In this document: piece by piece, positions 5,007 to 5,291 of the stretch
How the letters are laid out: every line of letters begins with the position of its first letter
Position numbering within the stretch: the first letter of the stretch is position 1
Source: an uncultured Pirellulaceae bacterium
GTDB lineage: Bacteria; Planctomycetota; Planctomycetia; Pirellulales; Pirellulaceae
NCBI GenBank assembly: GCA_947258905.1
Contig: CAMYKF010000169.1
Location: 1 to 5,291, forward strand
Direction of reading: 5' to 3'
Length of the DNA: 5,291 nt
Notes under the pieces: model-generated
Seen by the model: only the letters and a program-made list of their open reading frames with translations
Databases searched by the model: none
What the model was told of the DNA's origin: nothing
Program-made: the position numbers and the translations under genes

Positions 5007-5291
5007 TTGAATTCTTCCAGCCCACCAACGGGTCCAACAGCAAGCTCGCGGGAAACAATTCTTCTGGCCACCGGGCGACTGGCCGAACCAGCCTTGCGAC
5101 GCACCGGCGAAATCCTCGAGAAACAGCTGGACATTGAAGTCCTGATTCAGGTGCTGCCCATCACCGTCGCGGCGCTGATGTCGCCGGCCTGGATCGCCAA
5201 ACACCTGGAAGTGCCCGAGAACTGCGACCGGATCATTCTGCCCGGTTATTGTGATGGCGACCTGCAACCGTTGCGGGAAATCACTGATAAA
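5007..5291 (+). CDS. DUF6513 / dihydropteroate-synthase-like protein, N-terminal 95 residues (C-terminus beyond window)
   Basis: The frame is open from a TTG at 5007 to the right edge and has no usable ATG near its beginning. After a Ser/Pro-rich leader (2-15) comes ETILLATGRLAEPALRR (16-32), then IEVLIQVLPITVAALMSP (43-60), WIAKHL (62-67) and CDRIILPGYCDGDL (73-86). The order TGRLAE, then VLP-x-x-VAA with a following SP, then the LPG-x-x-x-GD turn is what I recall from the domain preceding the dihydropteroate-synthase-like TIM barrel in archaeal MJ0107-type proteins and their bacterial relatives. Those are linked with tetrahydromethanopterin synthesis and C1 oxidation in planctomycetes and methylotrophs. 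The barrel itself is outside, so the role rests on this domain alone. The ribosome binding site is weak (CAGG, 8 nt upstream). An in-frame GTG at 4947 lies upstream of the likely promoter and is less likely. Confidence 0.72.
   Translation, partial: MNSSSPPTGPTASSRETILLATGRLAEPALRRTGEILEKQLDIEVLIQVLPITVAALMSPAWIAKHLEVPENCDRIILPGYCDGDLQPLREITDK

Noticed and set aside
4799..5137. 112-codon plus-strand frame preceded by GAGGAG
   Set aside because: The GAGGAG is only 2 nt from the GTG, the protein looks random, and it overlaps the DUF6513-like gene in a different frame.
1..5291. CRISPR array, tRNA/rRNA, insertion sequence or phage attachment site
   Set aside because: No regularly spaced direct repeats, no cloverleaf or rRNA-like stretches, no transposase or integrase, and no terminal inverted repeats with target duplications were seen on either strand.

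Overview
The window reads as GC-rich bacterial chromosome, most likely from a planctomycete. This rests on family recognition, not a search. The right-edge gene matches the N-terminus of the DUF6513 / dihydropteroate-synthase-like family, linked to tetrahydromethanopterin (H4MPT) C1 metabolism and found in archaea, methylotrophs and planctomycetes. The left-edge lipoprotein resembles planctomycete alpha/beta-hydrolase lipoproteins. Four of the five genes are best read from GTG or TTG starts, most with weak or no Shine-Dalgarno sequence.

Layout: (1) 572-1, minus strand: N-terminal part of a lipoprotein, running off the left edge. (2) 573-779: divergent intergenic region. (3) 780-1946, plus: DegT/DnrJ/EryC1/StrS-type PLP aminotransferase. 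(4) 1947-2087: spacer with a weak promoter candidate, two adjacent palindromes and a good GGAG ribosome binding site. (5) 2088-3389, plus: (alpha/alpha)6-barrel glycoside hydrolase related to GH100 / amylo-alpha-1,6-glucosidase-type proteins. (6) 3390-3641: convergent spacer with a perfect GC-rich hairpin, a strong intrinsic terminator and a weaker hairpin facing the minus-strand gene. (7) 4772-3642, minus: M20 zinc deacylase of the ArgE/DapE type. (8) 4773-5006: divergent spacer rich in inverted repeats, with an extended -10 promoter candidate. (9) 5007-5291, plus: N-terminal part of the DUF6513-type protein, running off the right edge.

The aminotransferase and the glycoside hydrolase share a strand and may be co-transcribed, suggesting carbohydrate or amino-sugar work. 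The 141-nt gap with its own RBS and possible promoter makes this tentative. The M20 enzyme and the pterin-pathway gene diverge from one shared regulatory spacer. There is no sign of phage, transposon, CRISPR, tRNA or rRNA. No clearly new system is visible; the most useful results are the two edge genes and the structured intergenic DNA.
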